Below are positions 16,141 to 23,213 of a DNA stretch of 39,246 nucleotides, piece by piece; positions within the stretch are counted from its first letter, which is position 1; every line of letters starts with the position of its first letter. The stretch is from contig SXOX01000171.1 in NCBI GenBank assembly GCA_005776585.1, forward strand, positions 1-39,246, in the 5' to 3' direction. Under the pieces are notes generated by a model. It was not told the DNA's origin, made no database searches, and worked only from the letters and a program-made list of their open reading frames with translations. Origin of the DNA: Pseudomonadota bacterium. GTDB lineage: Bacteria; Myxococcota_A; UBA9042; GCA-2863065. The translations under genes and the position numbers were made by a program.

Positions 16141-17267
16141 TGCGCGCCACGATTGCCATGCTTGTCACGTGTGCCTCCGGAACTCTGCTCTTCGGCTGCG
16201 CCAAGGGGCGCACGCCGCCCGATCCCACGGCCATGGTCGCGGTCACCGACGGCGCCACGCTGGAGTACACCTTCGGGTCCTCCGACTACTGCCTCGGTGA
16301 GAGCGTCAAGCCGGCAGCGGACATGTGCACCAACAGCAGCGAGTCTATCCCCGCCGTGTGGCCGACCATGAAGGTCAAGCTCAAGCCCTTCCGCATCGAC
16401 TCCCGTGAGGTGACCAACCTCCAGTACCTCTACTGCGTGGAGATGGGGAAGTGCTCCGAGCCCAAGGCGGGCAATGCGGGCGATCCCAAGTCGGCAGACA
16501 GCATTCAGCACTACTACGGCGACGCCGACAACCCTTACAACGACTACCCGGTCGTGCACGTCACGCAGCAGCAGGCGCGGGAGTACTGCGCGTTCGTCGG
16601 CAAGCGCCTGCCGACGGAGTACGAGTGGGAGGCCGTCGCGCGCCTCGCCCACAAGAAGATCTTTGGCGACGCCACGACCAAGCTCTCGGAGGCCTGCAAG
16701 AACAAGGAGGTCGCAATCAAGGGCTGCAACACGGCCTACCCGCTGCCGCAGGCGGCGGGCGTGCGTATCGACGACAAGGCGCAGGTCCCGGGCGGCACCC
16801 AGGACGTCTCGGATCTCATCGGCAACGTGTCCGAGTGGGTCGAGGCGGGGTTCGTTCAGAACATCACGTGCAAGGCCGCGATGAGCGATGCCTCGCTGGG
16901 CAAGTGCTGCTCGGCGCGCGACAAGTGCGCGGAAGACAAGAAGGACAAGTGCTCCTCGGACCTGTACCCGGACTGCCAGACCTGCGACGCGTGCGCAGAC
17001 CCGGCCAAGGGCTGCTTTGGCCAATGCGTCGACGCCGGAGATGCCAAGAAGGCGACGTTCTGGCAGTGCATCGGCTTTGGCGATGCCGCTCAAGAGAACC
17101 CGGCCGTCGGCAAGAGCGCAACGGCGATGTTTCGTGGCGCAAGCTATGGCACGGCCGCGGGCTCCATGTGCGAGGCGCGCGCGGTCGATCGCAGCAACAA
17201 GACCCAGCTCAGCGACAACAAGATCTCGAGCCCGTACGTGGGCTTCCGCTGCGTAGCCGATCAGTAG
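16140..17267 (+). CDS. SUMF1/FGE-sulfatase-domain lipoprotein
   Basis: The 375-residue protein has a lipoprotein signal ending LLFGC (Cys20). The formylglycine-generating-enzyme fold is seen in FRIDSREVTNLQYLYC, YPVVHVTQQQAREYCAF, GKRLPTEYEWEAVARLA, DLIGNVSEWVEAG, FRGASYG and VGFRCVAD. An insertion rich in cysteines (about 235-300, with DLYPDCQTCDAC) interrupts the domain and probably makes disulfides. True FGE needs a cysteine pair near the C-terminus; only isolated cysteines are seen there, so a binding or structural role is more likely than sulfatase activation. It overlaps the PEGA gene by one base and is probably coexpressed. Confidence 0.85.
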   Translation: MRATIAMLVTCASGTLLFGCAKGRTPPDPTAMVAVTDGATLEYTFGSSDYCLGESVKPAADMCTNSSESIPAVWPTMKVKLKPFRIDSREVTNLQYLYCVEMGKCSEPKAGNAGDPKSADSIQHYYGDADNPYNDYPVVHVTQQQAREYCAFVGKRLPTEYEWEAVARLAHKKIFGDATTKLSEACKNKEVAIKGCNTAYPLPQAAGVRIDDKAQVPGGTQDVSDLIGNVSEWVEAGFVQNITCKAAMSDASLGKCCSARDKCAEDKKDKCSSDLYPDCQTCDACADPAKGCFGQCVDAGDAKKATFWQCIGFGDAAQENPAVGKSATAMFRGASYGTAAGSMCEARAVDRSNKTQLSDNKISSPYVGFRCVADQ

Positions 17268-17274
17268 CCTCGCG

Positions 17275-17559
17275 CTACGGGTCGATACACCCGAGTCCGT
17301 CGGGCGGACACGGAAGCTCGCCGAGCTCCGGTGAACTCATCAGGTCAGGCTGCGCGGCATCCGCCGCGACCGACAGATCCATGACCGCCGTGGCATCGCC
17401 TGAGGCGTGGAAGGCGTCCAACTTGGACGTGGCGTCAAAGTAGCCGCCCGTCGCTTGAGCCGTACTCCCGGTCCCCGGAGACGGGTTGGGCTCAATGACG
17501 CAGCCCGTCACGCACAGCCCGCAGGCAAGGGTCAGCACCAACGTGAACGGTCGCCTCAT
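17275..17559 (-). CDS. Small lipoprotein (94 aa)
   Basis: The signal peptide ends CVTGC (Cys20). The mature part is about 75 residues of low-complexity, acidic, Ala/Ser/Asp-rich sequence with no recognised domain and a final CPPDGLGC pair of cysteines. It converges on the SUMF1-type gene with 7 bp between stops. The start ATG is clear. The function is unknown; it may be an anchor or spacer. Confidence 0.7.
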   Translation of the reverse strand: MRRPFTLVLTLACGLCVTGCVIEPNPSPGTGSTAQATGGYFDATSKLDAFHASGDATAVMDLSVAADAAQPDLMSSPELGELPCPPDGLGCIDP

Positions 17560-17719
17560 GCTCCACGCCTATAGCAAGCGGCTTGCCAACGAATGACTTT
17601 CGACCGCCCGCGCCCGTCGAAGCCCCTGACCGGCCCGCGCCGGCTCTGTAGAGAAACACCCCATGTTGTCGCACCAACCTACAACACCGCGCGCGTTGCA
17701 GCCAACCGCAGGGAATCGC

Positions 17720-18589
17720 ATGATGCACCCCATGATTGACCGACTTCGCCACGTGCTCCTCATCCCGCTCCTCGTCGTGGCCGGCGGCTCGCTGTCGAGC
17801 TGCGAGCTTCTCAAGAACGCGCTCCCACAGCAGCTCGGGGCTGGGCAGATGCCCACCGTGGCGCTGTCGGAGAACGCCCTCGTGTCCTACCCGAGCGTGA
17901 CGATGGTCGCCGGCTACTATTGCCCGAGCATCGTCGCCTCGGTCCTCCCGGCCTTCATTCCGGGGCAAGAGGTCTTCCTCTGCGAGCAGGTCTACGGTGG
18001 ACAGCTCCCCAGCCAGTTCCAGATGCAGTTCATCTTCGAGCTGCGCTACAAGTTCGACAATCCGAACGCGTTCCCAGTGCCGGCGCTCGAGATGCTCACG
18101 GCCATCGATGTGTTCGCTGGTCGCGACGTGGCTCAGCTCGGCGCGGTCTGCGCGGTGCTGTGTCCGGTGGGCGATCCCAAGTGTACCGGCGCGCCGGGTC
18201 CGAGCAGCTGCAAGGCCTCGACGCGTGACGTCGCGAGCATCGACGACTTCGTGCAGAAGAGCGTGCCGAACCTCGTCGGCTTGCTCGTCAACGCCGCCGT
18301 CACCGGCGACGCGAGCAACCTCGCGCAGCGCATCATACCGCCGAGCGCCAAAGCCTATCTCGTCAAGGTGCAGTTCTCGTTGGGTGTCGCGGCCATGATC
18401 GACCTGCTCGTGAAGGTCGCGAGCGACGCGTTCAGCAAGTGGATCACGGGCGGCGCGCTCTCGGCCATCGACATCCCGTATGCCGTCCATGGCACGTTCT
18501 GGCTGGATCTCCAGGCGCTCGGTCGCGTGGCGATCGGCTTTGGGCCGCTGAAGGCGAACTGGACGATCCCCGTCGCGCTACCGCAATAG
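17720..18589 (+). CDS. LEA2/WHy-like lipoprotein
   Basis: The likely start is ATG 17720, with GGGA five to six bases upstream; ATG 17663 and 17732 are alternatives. The signal peptide ends SLSSC. The middle and end resemble LEA14/WHy domains: FELRYKFDNPNAFPVPAL, the NPN signature of the family, and IDIPYAVHGTFWLDLQALG with a closing beta pair GFGPLKANWTIP. A cysteine cluster (AVCAVLCPVGDPKC) is inserted between. LEA2-type lipoproteins occur in envelopes of many proteobacteria with unclear roles. It converges with the selenoprotein gene over a 12-bp tandem repeat. Confidence 0.65.
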   Translation: MMHPMIDRLRHVLLIPLLVVAGGSLSSCELLKNALPQQLGAGQMPTVALSENALVSYPSVTMVAGYYCPSIVASVLPAFIPGQEVFLCEQVYGGQLPSQFQMQFIFELRYKFDNPNAFPVPALEMLTAIDVFAGRDVAQLGAVCAVLCPVGDPKCTGAPGPSSCKASTRDVASIDDFVQKSVPNLVGLLVNAAVTGDASNLAQRIIPPSAKAYLVKVQFSLGVAAMIDLLVKVASDAFSKWITGGALSAIDIPYAVHGTFWLDLQALGRVAIGFGPLKANWTIPVALPQ

Positions 18590-18620
18590 CTACGGGAACA
18601 GCTACGGGAACAGCTACGGG
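18588..18620. repeat. 12-bp tandem repeat at convergent gene ends
   Basis: The unit agctacgggaac occurs twice in full (18588-18599, 18600-18611) and a third time in part (18612-18620). Each copy carries a TAG in frame with the minus-strand gene, so that gene has three consecutive in-frame stops. The first unit overlaps the plus-strand gene's stop. Confidence 0.9.
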
Positions 18621-20503
18621 GCCTTGAGGGCCTTGTCGACCTCGGCGAAGGCGGCCTCGCCGCTGTAGTCGGCAGCGAGGTAACGCACGAGCCCGAGCTT
18701 GTCGATGACAACCGTAATGGGGAAGTCGGCGCCGCCGGGCGGCACGAGCTTCTTGAAGTTGGAGTCGACGTCGATCCACACGTCGAAGCTGATGCCATAG
18801 CTCTTCTTGAAGGCGTCGATCTCGGGTGCCGTGGTTCCAGGTATGGCGACGCCGACGAAATGGACGGGCTTGCCCGCGTACTTGGAATCGAGCTCACTCT
18901 GCATGCGTGACAACTCCACGCCGCAGGTACCTCACCAGGTCGCGAAGTACGACATCAGCACGACGCTGCCGCCAAACGACTGTTTCACCGTAGTCGTGTT
19001 GCCGGTCTTGTACTCCTGGTAGTAGAGGTCCGGATCGAGCTGGAACGGACCGCCGACCTGGACCCCATCGAGCAGATTGGCCGTGAGCGGAAGCGCGAGC
19101 GTGGGCTCATCGGGGTCGTTCGTCGTAAACGTCAGCGTACCCTTGAGGGGAGTGAGGTCGGTCGCGCTCACGGCGACCTCGACGAACTCGGGCGTGCCCT
19201 TGGTGCCCTTGGCGGGCGCGGGGATGGTCAGCGGGAACTTGCCAGCGTCCTCGTTGACGGAGAAGGCGGTGTTGTCGAGCGTGGGCTTCGACAGCGTGAG
19301 CGGCGCCGTGCCGAAGTTGTAGACCAGGAGCTGCGTGCCGCGCTTCTTGCCGGCCGCGACGATGCCGAAGTCGACCCGCGAGCGATTGATGCGCACGTCC
19401 GGCGCTGTCCGGCCGCCCACGTAGGCGAGGCTCCAGACGTGAGACCACTCGGCGACGTAGGCGATGGGCACGGGGCTCACGGGACCCGCTTGGACGTTGA
19501 CCACATGCTCGAGCGCGCCACGCTCGTTGGGGAAGGTCTCGCTTCCGACGAGCACGAGCTTGCCGGGATCGGTCGCGTCGATAACCGAGACGTCCTCCCA
19601 GTTGGCGACCCAGACGAGCGTCTGCGTGGTCTTGCCGTCTGCCGAGACGACCGCCTGCACGTCGAGGTCCACCGCGGAGGCGTGCGTGGCCCAGCTACCG
19701 AGACGAGGCGACTTGGGCTTGGACAGGTCGTGGACCTCGAGCCCCGCGTTGACGGTCGCGACGTAGAGCCGGTCACCGAGGACGCGAAGTCGGCGCGCGG
19801 TGCCGTAGGTGGCGATGTCCTCGACGAGCGCGGGCTTGGCGGGCTCCGTGATATCCACCCGAAGGACGGACTCGCGACCGTTGGCGAGATAGAGCGTGTT
19901 GCCAGCGAGCGCGAGGCCGAGCGCGTCGGCGACGCCGGAAGTAAAACGGGTGACCTCGGTGAGCGCCGCCTTGTCGCGGCGGTACACGATGACGCCCAGC
20001 TTGCCGGCGGCCGCAAAGACGTGGGTGGCGGTCGCGGCGAGGTCCTCCACGACGCCGTCTTTGACCTGCGCCTGGGCGGTGATGGGCAGCGCGCCGGCGG
20101 CTTGATGTGCCGTGGCGTCCAACGCCGCAACCCACGCGCCACCTCCTTCGCCCTGTCCAGTGAACAGGACCGTGTCATCTGACGCACGGGCGACCTGACG
20201 GCAGCCTTTGCCCGACGGGCCCTTGCCCTCGAAGACCTCCATCGCGAGCTTGCCAGGCTCGGCGGTCGCGATCTCCAAGCCGTTGGCGCCGGTACACGCA
20301 TACGCGCGGCCCTTACTCGTAACGAGGCCTCCGTAGAGGACGTTCTGGGGCGCGCCGTCGAGCCGCGCGAGGCGGACGATGCCATCGATGCCCTCCGGGA
20401 TCGTCACGGTGGGTGCCGCGGCCACCGGCGTCGTGGTATCTTCGGAGCCCGCGCACGCGAGGGCAGTGAACGCGAGTCAGGTGAGAAAGGCACGGGCGCG
20501 CAT
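18614..20503 (-). CDS. Probable selenoprotein: lipoprotein with LVIVD-like propeller, HYDIN-like Ig and UxxC thioredoxin domain
   Basis: Conventional calling splits this into 18932-20425 and 18614-18919, but both are in one frame, separated only by TGA at 18934-18932. Read through, the protein has 629 residues from ATG 20503. Codon 9 is also TGA (20479-20477), inside the signal peptide that ends LAFTALAC (Cys17). Domains: LVIVD-like propeller (~30-345), HYDIN/ASH-like Ig (~365-475; RVDFGIVAAGKKRGTQLLV) and TlpA/AhpC-type thioredoxin (~480-629). The thioredoxin has VVLMSYFATW, then UGA, then GTCGVELSRM; later FVGVAIPG and FPITVVIDKLG. UGA falls exactly on the first Cys of WCxxC, the resolving Cys is kept, and a hairpin follows. 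Selenocysteine at residue 524 is inferred. UGA 9 could be Sec, Trp by error, or a mutation that inactivates export. Confidence 0.8.
18900..18925 (-). promoter_or_regulatory. SECIS-like hairpin after the in-frame UGA
   Basis: On the reverse strand, starting six bases after the UGA, arms UGC/GCA (3 bp) and GCGUG/CACGC (5 bp) enclose a loop GAGUUGU; G on one side and AU on the other form an internal bulge between the stems. The loop begins with G about 16 bases after the UGA. This distance, the guanine at the start of the loop and the 3'-side bulge fit bacterial SECIS elements, which SelB binds within the coding region. Confidence 0.6.
20447..20464 (-). promoter_or_regulatory. Possible second SECIS-like hairpin after the signal-peptide UGA
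   Basis: After the UGA at 20479-20477, arms GCCC/GGGC plus two inner pairs enclose a CGUG loop about 20 bases downstream. Such GC hairpins are common by chance in this genome, so it is weak support for recoding. Confidence 0.2.
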
Positions 20504-20548
20504 GGTTGACCTCTCGTGTGCGACGAGCGTGTGGCCGTAAGGCATGCG

Positions 20549-20577
20549 AGGTTAACAGCGCTTGACCGGCGCGTCAA
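20549..20577 (-). promoter_or_regulatory. Promoter of the selenoprotein gene
   Basis: On the reverse strand TTGACG (20577-20572), 17 bases, TAACCT (20554-20549). The leader would be about 40 bases, with GAGAGG roughly 6 bases before ATG 20503, supporting that ATG as the real start despite the UGA at codon 9. It overlaps the divergent radical SAM promoter. Confidence 0.55.
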
Positions 20578-20590
20578 CGATGGCTAAACA
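20562..20590 (+). promoter_or_regulatory. Candidate promoter of the radical SAM gene, overlapping the divergent one
   Basis: TTGACC (20562-20567), 17 bases, TAAACA (20585-20590). The GTG start lies at 20599, only 8 bases after the -10 box, so the mRNA would be leaderless or nearly so; no ribosome site is visible. It physically overlaps the minus-strand promoter. Confidence 0.45.
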
Positions 20591-20598
20591 TCGGTTCA

Positions 20599-21678
20599 GT
20601 GAGCGAGAGTCCCCAACGCCCGTCCAGCGTCTTGAGCGCGGTCAAGAACCCGCCCAACCCGTTTCATCGCGGGCACCTGTTTTGGGACGAGGAGCCCCCG
20701 CCCCGCGTCGAGCTCAAGGTGTACGAGGACCACTCGAAGAGCATCCTCTCCAAAAACGAGAGCCCCGACCTGCCCTTCACCTGGAGCCTCAACCCCTACC
20801 GTGGCTGTATGCACGCATGCGCCTACTGCTACGCCCGTCCCTCGCACGAGTACCTCGATCTGGGCGCGGGCACGGATTTCGACCGGCGTATCGTGGTCAA
20901 GCCGGACGCCGCGGCGCTACTACGGGCCACGTTCGACGACCGCAAGTGGATGGGCGAGTACGTGATGCTGTCGGGCAACACCGACTGCTATCAGCCGCTG
21001 GAGGCGAGCTACGGCCTAACGCGGCAATGCCTGGAGGTGCTGCTGGAGTACCGAAACCCGTGCGGCATCATTACGAAGAGCGGGTTGGTCACGCGTGACG
21101 TGGATCTGCTGTCGCGGCTCCACGCGGTCGCCTCTGTTGGTGTGACTCTGAGCATCCCCTACATCGACCCGATCAAAGCGCGCAAGGTCGAGCCCTTTGC
21201 GCCGACCCCGCGGCGACGTTTCGCGGCGCTGCGGGCGCTCTCGGACGCCGGGATCCCCTGTGGCGTCAACGTGGCGCCCATCATCCCAGGGCTCAACGAC
21301 GAGGACATCCCGGGCGTGCTCGAGGCTGCTCGCGAGGCCGGGGCGCGCTGGGCTGGCTACACGCTCGTCCGGCTGCCGGGCCCGGTCAACGCCATCTTCG
21401 AGGAGCGCATTCGCGCCGCATTCCCCGACCGCGCCGAGCGCATCCTGCATCGCATCGAGGACTGTCGTGGCGGAGAGCGGTCGGAGTCGCGTTTTGGCCT
21501 GCGAATGCGCGGCACCGGCAACTATTGGGAGGCGATTCGGGCGCTATTCCATGGCGCGGCCCGGCGCCTCGGCTTCCCGGACGAGCACCTGGTCTCGACA
21601 CCGGCGACGGCTGCCCGCACGTTCCGTCGCCCCGGTCAGGCGGCGCAGCTGGACCTGTTCGGGCATGGAACTGATTGA
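20599..21678 (+). CDS. PA0069-type radical SAM protein
   Basis: The 359-residue protein has NPFHRGHLFWDEEPPPRVEL at the start and the cluster motif GCMHACAYCYAR (Cys70, 74, 77). Further conserved parts are MLSGNTDCYQPLE, GIITKSGLVTRDVDLL, NVAPIIPGLND and the C-terminal FGLRMRGTGNYWEAIRALF. This is the pattern of the PA0069/SplB-like radical SAM family, whose reaction is not established. It starts with GTG without a visible ribosome site. It is divergent from the selenoprotein gene. Confidence 0.85.
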   Translation: MSESPQRPSSVLSAVKNPPNPFHRGHLFWDEEPPPRVELKVYEDHSKSILSKNESPDLPFTWSLNPYRGCMHACAYCYARPSHEYLDLGAGTDFDRRIVVKPDAAALLRATFDDRKWMGEYVMLSGNTDCYQPLEASYGLTRQCLEVLLEYRNPCGIITKSGLVTRDVDLLSRLHAVASVGVTLSIPYIDPIKARKVEPFAPTPRRRFAALRALSDAGIPCGVNVAPIIPGLNDEDIPGVLEAAREAGARWAGYTLVRLPGPVNAIFEERIRAAFPDRAERILHRIEDCRGGERSESRFGLRMRGTGNYWEAIRALFHGAARRLGFPDEHLVSTPATAARTFRRPGQAAQLDLFGHGTD

Positions 21679-21702
21679 CAGAAGCCCAATCGGCGCTACC
21701 TT
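21675..21702 (+). promoter_or_regulatory. Promoter of the A-type Fe-S carrier gene
   Basis: TTGACA (21675-21680), 16 bases, TACCTT (21697-21702), overlapping the end of the radical SAM gene. AAGGAG at 21730-21735 is the ribosome site for ATG 21745. Confidence 0.5.
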
Positions 21703-21744
21703 GCCATCCACGGGCGAGGCGCCCCATTCAAGGAGAACGCACCC

Positions 21745-22065
21745 ATGATGCTCACTGAGATCGCCGTACAGAAGGTTCGGGACATGGCCGAGAAGCAGAA
21801 CCTCCAGGGCTATGGCCTCCGGGTCATGGTCGTGGGCGGCGGCTGCTCCGGCTTTTCGTACGACATGGACTTCGAGAACACGGAGAAGCCGGGGGACTTC
21901 GTCGAGGACCAGCACGGGCTCAAGCTCTTCGTGGACCCCATGAGCTGGCAGTACCTGGACGGGACCAAGGTCGACTACGTGGAGTCGTTTCAGTTCTCGG
22001 GCTTCCACTTCGAGAACCCCAAGGCGACCAAGACGTGCGGGTGCGGGTCCTCGTTCTCTGTGTAG
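21745..22065 (+). CDS. A-type iron-sulfur cluster carrier (IscA/ErpA/HesB family)
   Basis: This 106-residue protein has the three conserved cysteines of A-type carriers: GGGCSGFSY (Cys34) and TCGCGSSF (Cys98, Cys100). Between them are FVDPMSWQYLDGTKVDYVE and the FSGFHFENPKA motif. It accepts Fe-S clusters from a scaffold and passes them to apo-enzymes in the cytosol. AAGGAG precedes ATG 21745. Radical SAM proteins encoded nearby are possible clients, but the gene is general housekeeping. ErpA and IscA cannot be told apart here. Confidence 0.94.
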   Translation: MMLTEIAVQKVRDMAEKQNLQGYGLRVMVVGGGCSGFSYDMDFENTEKPGDFVEDQHGLKLFVDPMSWQYLDGTKVDYVESFQFSGFHFENPKATKTCGCGSSFSV

Positions 22066-22103
22066 CCCACGGTGCTGGCCCGCGGTGTCGGCCCACGGTA
22101 CTA
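22065..22103. repeat. 13-bp tandem repeat between convergent genes
   Basis: Three units, gcccacggtgctg (22065-22077), gcccgcggtgtcg (22078-22090) and gcccacggtacta (22091-22103), fill the gap between the Fe-S carrier and the glycosyltransferase. The last one contains the glycosyltransferase stop. Confidence 0.85.
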
Positions 22104-23213
22104 GCGCTGCGACTCGGGCTCCCAGCCCACGATCCGCTCGCCGCGCACGTACCTCCAGAGGCCGATGACATAGGCCAAGGCGACCACCAGCCCAAAGTGT
22201 AGCGGCGCGGGACGACCCAGGAGTCCGAGCGCGACGACGAGTCCGACCGCGCCCGCGGGCCAGACACTTCCACCCGCAGCGGCGAGCGCGACGGCAGCGA
22301 CGGTCGCCAGGAGTGCCACGAGCGGCGCGAGCCAGCGGGCGATCTTCTGACCCACGAGCTGGACTATGTAAACCGCTGGTAGCCCGCGGCGATGACGCCA
22401 CGTCCAGGCAATGAAGGCATAGGCGCTGGCGGCAAGCCGAATGCGGCTCTCGAGCTCCGCGGCGCGGCTGCTGCGCGCCGACTCCCACGAGACGGCCCGC
22501 GGCTCGACGACGGCCCGGAGCCCGTGGCGCGCGGCGAGCACCGGCAGCATGAGATCGTAGGACAGTTCGGGCGGAGACGCCTCGAAGAGCGCGGCGCGCA
22601 CGGCCGAGATGCTGCCGGAGACAGACGTCGTCCAGCCCACGCGGGCGTCCGCCGCTCGGGAGGGGACCACGACCTGCTGATAGGCGCGAAACCCGCGCGC
22701 GATGGTCGTATCGGTGTATCGGTAACGGACGAGGCCGCTGACGGCGCCGACGGCCGGGTCGGCGAGCGGGGCCACGAGCCACCGGAGCGCGTCTGCGGGC
22801 CACTCGGCCGTCGCGTCGGTGAAGGCGAGCACGTCGGCGCCGGCGCCATGGGCCCGCACCGCCTCGATGAGCACCTGCGTCTTGCCGACCGGCGCGGGCA
22901 GCGCGAGCACCGCCACGTGCTGCATCGCGATCGCGACCGTATCGTCGGTGCTGCCATCGGACGCCACGACGAGGCTCAGCCGCTGCTTGGGGTAGTCGAG
23001 CGCAAGTAAGTTCTGGAGGCGCGCCTCGAGGTGCCGCGCCTCGTTGCGTGCCGCGACGATCACGAGCACCCGTGGCCAGGCCTCCGCCATCGGCCAGTCC
23101 GAAGTCGGGCGCCGCCGCGCCAGCCACGCAGCGACCAGGGGGTAGCCGAAGAACGTCGCGGCGAGCACCGCGACGGCGACGCTCAGCACCGCTCCCGCGA
23201 GGGCGACTACCAC
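22101..23213 (-). CDS. Membrane glycosyltransferase, family 2
   Basis: The 370-residue protein has an N-terminal membrane helix (about 3-28), the GT-A fold start VLVIVAARNEARHLEARLQ, SDGSTDDTV (nucleotide binding) and FTDATAEWPADAL (metal-binding region). Later it has GSISAVRAALFE and SYDLMLPVLAARHG, and three membrane segments at the C-terminus (about 280-350). It probably adds sugars to a lipid-linked or surface polysaccharide at the inner membrane. Its GTG start lies 7 bp inside the end of the FHA-trypsin gene. Confidence 0.85.
   Translation of the reverse strand: MVVALAGAVLSVAVAVLAATFFGYPLVAAWLARRRPTSDWPMAEAWPRVLVIVAARNEARHLEARLQNLLALDYPKQRLSLVVASDGSTDDTVAIAMQHVAVLALPAPVGKTQVLIEAVRAHGAGADVLAFTDATAEWPADALRWLVAPLADPAVGAVSGLVRYRYTDTTIARGFRAYQQVVVPSRAADARVGWTTSVSGSISAVRAALFEASPPELSYDLMLPVLAARHGLRAVVEPRAVSWESARSSRAAELESRIRLAASAYAFIAWTWRHRRGLPAVYIVQLVGQKIARWLAPLVALLATVAAVALAAAGGSVWPAGAVGLVVALGLLGRPAPLHFGLVVALAYVIGLWRYVRGERIVGWEPESQR

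Noticed and set aside
18932-20425. Calling two separate genes here (18932-20425 and 18614-18919).
   Set aside because: The first would start at GTG 20425 without its signal peptide and end just at the thioredoxin active-site Trp; the second would start in the middle of the same domain. The shared frame and domain continuity argue for one gene.
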